A stretch of DNA of 6,808 nt from Ktedonobacterales bacterium. Lineage in GTDB: Bacteria; Chloroflexota; Ktedonobacteria; Ktedonobacterales; JACDGC01. Shown here one piece after another: positions 4,939 to 6,808 of the stretch (positions are counted from its first letter, which is position 1; each line of letters starts with the position of its first letter). The stretch covers positions 1 through 6,808 of the forward strand of contig JACDGC010000205.1 in the NCBI GenBank assembly GCA_013815535.1, in the 5' to 3' direction. The notes beneath the pieces were generated by a model. It was not told the DNA's origin. It searched no databases and was given only the letters and a program-made list of their open reading frames with translations. The translations under genes were made by a program, and so were the position numbers.

Positions 4939-5853
4939 GTGCGCGTTTCACGCATGTTCGCATTACCCATGACGCTCATCATTGGAGCGGTCTTATTGTT
5001 GAGCGCCTGTGGCAGCACTTCCACCAGCGGTGGTGGCACTGGCGCCCCCAAGACGGTGGTCCTGGGCAGCAAAAAGGATGGCGACAGCGTCCTTGAGGCC
5101 CAGATGTATAAAGCCTTGCTCGAAAAAGCTGGCTACAAAGTGGATCTGAAAGATGGCCTCGATAACAAGACAGCTAGCCCGGCCATCTTCGGTGGCAATC
5201 TTGACCTGTACCCAGAATTCACTGGCACAGGACTGGGCAATCTCGGCTTGCCCACTTCGGCTGATCCCCAGACGGCATACAACAATGTTAAAGCGGCCTA
5301 TGAGACGCAAAAACAAATCACGTGGCTCGATGCCGCCTTCAATCTGAACGACGGTTATGGCATCTGTGCCCCAAATGCTGTCGCCCAGAAGAATAACTGG
5401 ACGAAGATTTCGGATATCGTTGGCGTGGCCAACACGTTGCGCCTCGCAACCCCACCCGATGCCGTTTCGCAGCCCGACGTGCTGCCGAACATGCTGAAGG
5501 TCTATGGCATCACCTTCAAGAAGACGACGCAGCTCGACTCGACCTTGGCCTATACCTCCGTCACGCAGGGCCAAGCCGATGTCTTGGTGTGCTACACCAC
5601 CGATGCCAACATCGTCACGCAGGGTTTCACGCTGCTGACGGACGACAAGGTGGCCTTCCCGGCCTATAATCCCGCTCCCATCGTGCGCGATCAGGTGCTG
5701 GCGGCTCACCCCGACCTCAAGACGATCTTGAATCCGCTGGCAACCAAGTTGACCACGGCTGAGATCACCAAGCTGATCAAGCTCTATGCCATCGACAAGA
5801 CCCCGGCGGATATCGTCGCCAAGCAGTGGCTGAAGGATCAGGGTCTCCTCTAA
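4939..5853 (+). CDS. opuCC: Opu/Osm-type compatible-solute binding lipoprotein
   Basis: From the GTG start this is a 304-residue lipoprotein: a basic N-terminus, a hydrophobic core and the lipobox LLSAC with C24 lipidated, then a Gly/Ser/Thr linker to about residue 36. The mature domain is the OpuAC-type periplasmic-binding fold: GSKKDGDSVLEAQMY (43-57), the DLYPEFTGTG signature (89-98), GQADVLVCYTTD (211-222) and FPAYNPAPIVRDQVL (240-254). It captures an extracytoplasmic quaternary-ammonium-type solute and delivers it to the two permeases. Aligned to the B. subtilis OpuCC cage as I recall it (Tyr71, 117, 197, 221), the positions correspond to F94, Y140, Y219 and Y243 with nearly identical spacing. 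Three tyrosines are kept and the first is phenylalanine. The start was moved from the ATG at 4918 on ribosome-binding-site evidence. Last gene of the operon, followed by a strong stem-loop. Confidence 0.92.
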   Translation: MRVSRMFALPMTLIIGAVLLLSACGSTSTSGGGTGAPKTVVLGSKKDGDSVLEAQMYKALLEKAGYKVDLKDGLDNKTASPAIFGGNLDLYPEFTGTGLGNLGLPTSADPQTAYNNVKAAYETQKQITWLDAAFNLNDGYGICAPNAVAQKNNWTKISDIVGVANTLRLATPPDAVSQPDVLPNMLKVYGITFKKTTQLDSTLAYTSVTQGQADVLVCYTTDANIVTQGFTLLTDDKVAFPAYNPAPIVRDQVLAAHPDLKTILNPLATKLTTAEITKLIKLYAIDKTPADIVAKQWLKDQGLL

Positions 5854-5917
5854 ACTCGACGATTCGGGCTCTGAGCGAACCTTCAGCAACGGTGTGGGCT
5901 AGCTCCCTAGTCGCACG

Positions 5918-5956
5918 CGATGCCTCCTTTTCCTCTTAGCGGAAAGGGAGGCATCG
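5918..5956. terminator. 16-bp stem-loop after the transporter operon
   Basis: Bases 5918-5933 pair with 5941-5956 over 16 bp with a single T-G wobble and a 7-base loop (TCTTAGC). It lies 65 bases after the binding-protein stop and 74 before ligA. There is no T-tract on the plus side, so it is not a textbook intrinsic terminator; it may still end or protect the operon transcript, or be a dispersed palindromic repeat. The stem is certain; the function is inferred. Confidence 0.6.
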
Positions 5957-5960
5957 GCGT

Positions 5961-5992
5961 TTGCCGCCACTTCGTACCCCTGATCATAGAAT
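5961..5992 (+). promoter_or_regulatory. Weak candidate promoter for ligA
   Basis: TAGAAT (5987-5992) is a five-of-six -10 match. The nearest -35-like hexamer, TTGCCG (5961-5966), is 20 bp upstream, which is too far for a good promoter. It is listed because ligA follows a stem-loop and should have its own promoter in this 177-bp gap. Confidence 0.2.
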
Positions 5993-6030
5993 GAGAGAGA
6001 AGAGAACGTGTGCAGAGGAGCCACCACCCC

Positions 6031-6808
6031 ATGCCCGCTGAACCGACCACCACCATCCCCACGGACCCCACCGCCCGCGCCGCACGGGTCGATGAATTGC
6101 GCCGCCAGCTTGACCGCGCCAACTATGAATATTACATCCTCGATAATCCCACCCTGAGCGACGCGGACTATGACGCACTGCTGCGCGAATTGCGCGCCAT
6201 CGAAGAGGCCGACCCCGAGCTGGTGACGCCGGATTCACCGACACAACGGGTGGGCACACAGTTGCCTTCGGCGGGTTTCGCGGCGCATCGCCACCCGCGC
6301 CCGATGCTCAGCCTCGCCAACGCCCGCAACGCGGAGGAACTGGCCGCGTGGGAAAAACGTGCCCACAACATCTTGCCCGACGCGGCATTCAAGTATGTGG
6401 GGGAACTCAAGATCGACGGGTTGGCGATGGCGCTGACCTATGAGCGCGGGCGGCTGGTGATGGGCGCGACGCGTGGCGACGGCATCGAGGGCGAGGACGT
6501 GACGGCGAATGTGCGCGTCGTCCACGACATCCCCCATACCCTGGCGGAGGGCGACATCCCCGAGCGGGTCGAGATTCGCGGCGAGATCTACATGCCCATC
6601 AGCAGCTTCGAGCGCTTGAATGAGGAACTGAGCACCGAAGCGGCCAAACACGTCAACGAAGATGGCACCTCGCCCGCCGCGAAGCTTTATGCCAACCCGC
6701 GCAACTCCGCTGCCGGGTCGCTGCGTCAAAAGGATTGGCGTATGACCCGCGAACGCAATCTGCACTTTTTCGCCTACCAGATCGGCTATGTCGAGGGTCA
6801 GCCGGAAC
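6031..6808 (+). CDS. ligA: NAD-dependent DNA ligase, N-terminal part (runs off the window)
   Basis: The first 259 residues of LigA are present; the frame is still open at the window edge. LigA seals nicks in DNA during replication and repair, using NAD+ to adenylate itself. Domain Ia (about 15-85) carries ANYEYYILD and SDADYDALL, with Y34, D44, Y47 and D48 at the NMN-contacting positions, then TPDSPTQRVG. The adenylation domain has the KIDG motif with nucleophile K127, ATRGDG (146-151), EIRGE (181-185) and ANPRNSAAGSLRQ (221-233). The E. coli residue His23 is tyrosine here, as I recall in many other bacterial ligases. Residues about 201-218, before LYANPRN, form a loop roughly ten residues longer than in E. 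coli. GAGGAG ends ten bases before the ATG, a slightly wide spacing. The OB-fold, zinc finger, HhH and BRCT domains lie beyond the window. Confidence 0.97.
   Translation, partial: MPAEPTTTIPTDPTARAARVDELRRQLDRANYEYYILDNPTLSDADYDALLRELRAIEEADPELVTPDSPTQRVGTQLPSAGFAAHRHPRPMLSLANARNAEELAAWEKRAHNILPDAAFKYVGELKIDGLAMALTYERGRLVMGATRGDGIEGEDVTANVRVVHDIPHTLAEGDIPERVEIRGEIYMPISSFERLNEELSTEAAKHVNEDGTSPAAKLYANPRNSAAGSLRQKDWRMTRERNLHFFAYQIGYVEGQPE

Noticed and set aside
4993..5889. A 298-codon open frame on the minus strand opposite the binding-protein gene
   Set aside because: It lies fully antisense to a well-supported OpuCC-like gene and shows no recognisable motif. Codon bias in the real gene explains the lack of stops.

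Overview
The window looks like chromosomal DNA from a moderately GC-rich bacterium. It has an NAD-dependent DNA ligase, a bacterial tRNA with encoded CCA, sigma-70-type promoters, and two lipoproteins with ordinary lipoboxes. A Chloroflexota-like (possibly Ktedonobacteria-like) source would fit the lipoprotein beta-propeller beside Opu-type transport genes. That placement is inference, and nothing in the sequence proves it.

Layout, left to right. (1) 36-168: a tRNA-Arg(TCT) gene with its own promoter. (2) 251-577: a decayed serine recombinase that keeps the DRLGRS active-site segment but has lost its catalytic serine region and carries an in-frame stop. With the tRNA, this looks like an old integration scar. 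(3) 693-1799, minus strand: a lipid-anchored seven-bladed propeller of the streptogramin-lyase (Vgb) type, with a near-consensus promoter (TTGACA, 17 bp, CATAAT). (4) 1868-2383: a 516-bp intergenic region holding an inverted repeat, a candidate promoter, a possible 50-codon leader ORF, and a hairpin directly against the next gene's ribosome binding site. (5) 2384-5853: a four-gene operon for an Opu/Osm-type compatible-solute importer (ATPase, permease, permease, lipoprotein binding protein). (6) 5918-5956: a 16-bp stem-loop closing that operon. (7) 6031-6808: the first 259 codons of ligA, cut by the window edge.

The four transporter genes form one complete ABC importer: a membrane-tethered binding protein, two different permease subunits, and an ATPase with a short CBS-like tail. 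The binding protein keeps most of the aromatic residues expected around a quaternary-ammonium ligand, so glycine betaine, choline, carnitine or a similar osmoprotectant is the likely cargo. The propeller lipoprotein is transcribed away from this operon, and no functional link to it is visible.

No clear new defence, CRISPR or biosynthetic system is present. The points most worth a second look are the leader ORF plus hairpin before the transporter, the propeller that lacks the lyase histidines, the recombinase relic beside the tRNA, and two start-codon corrections.
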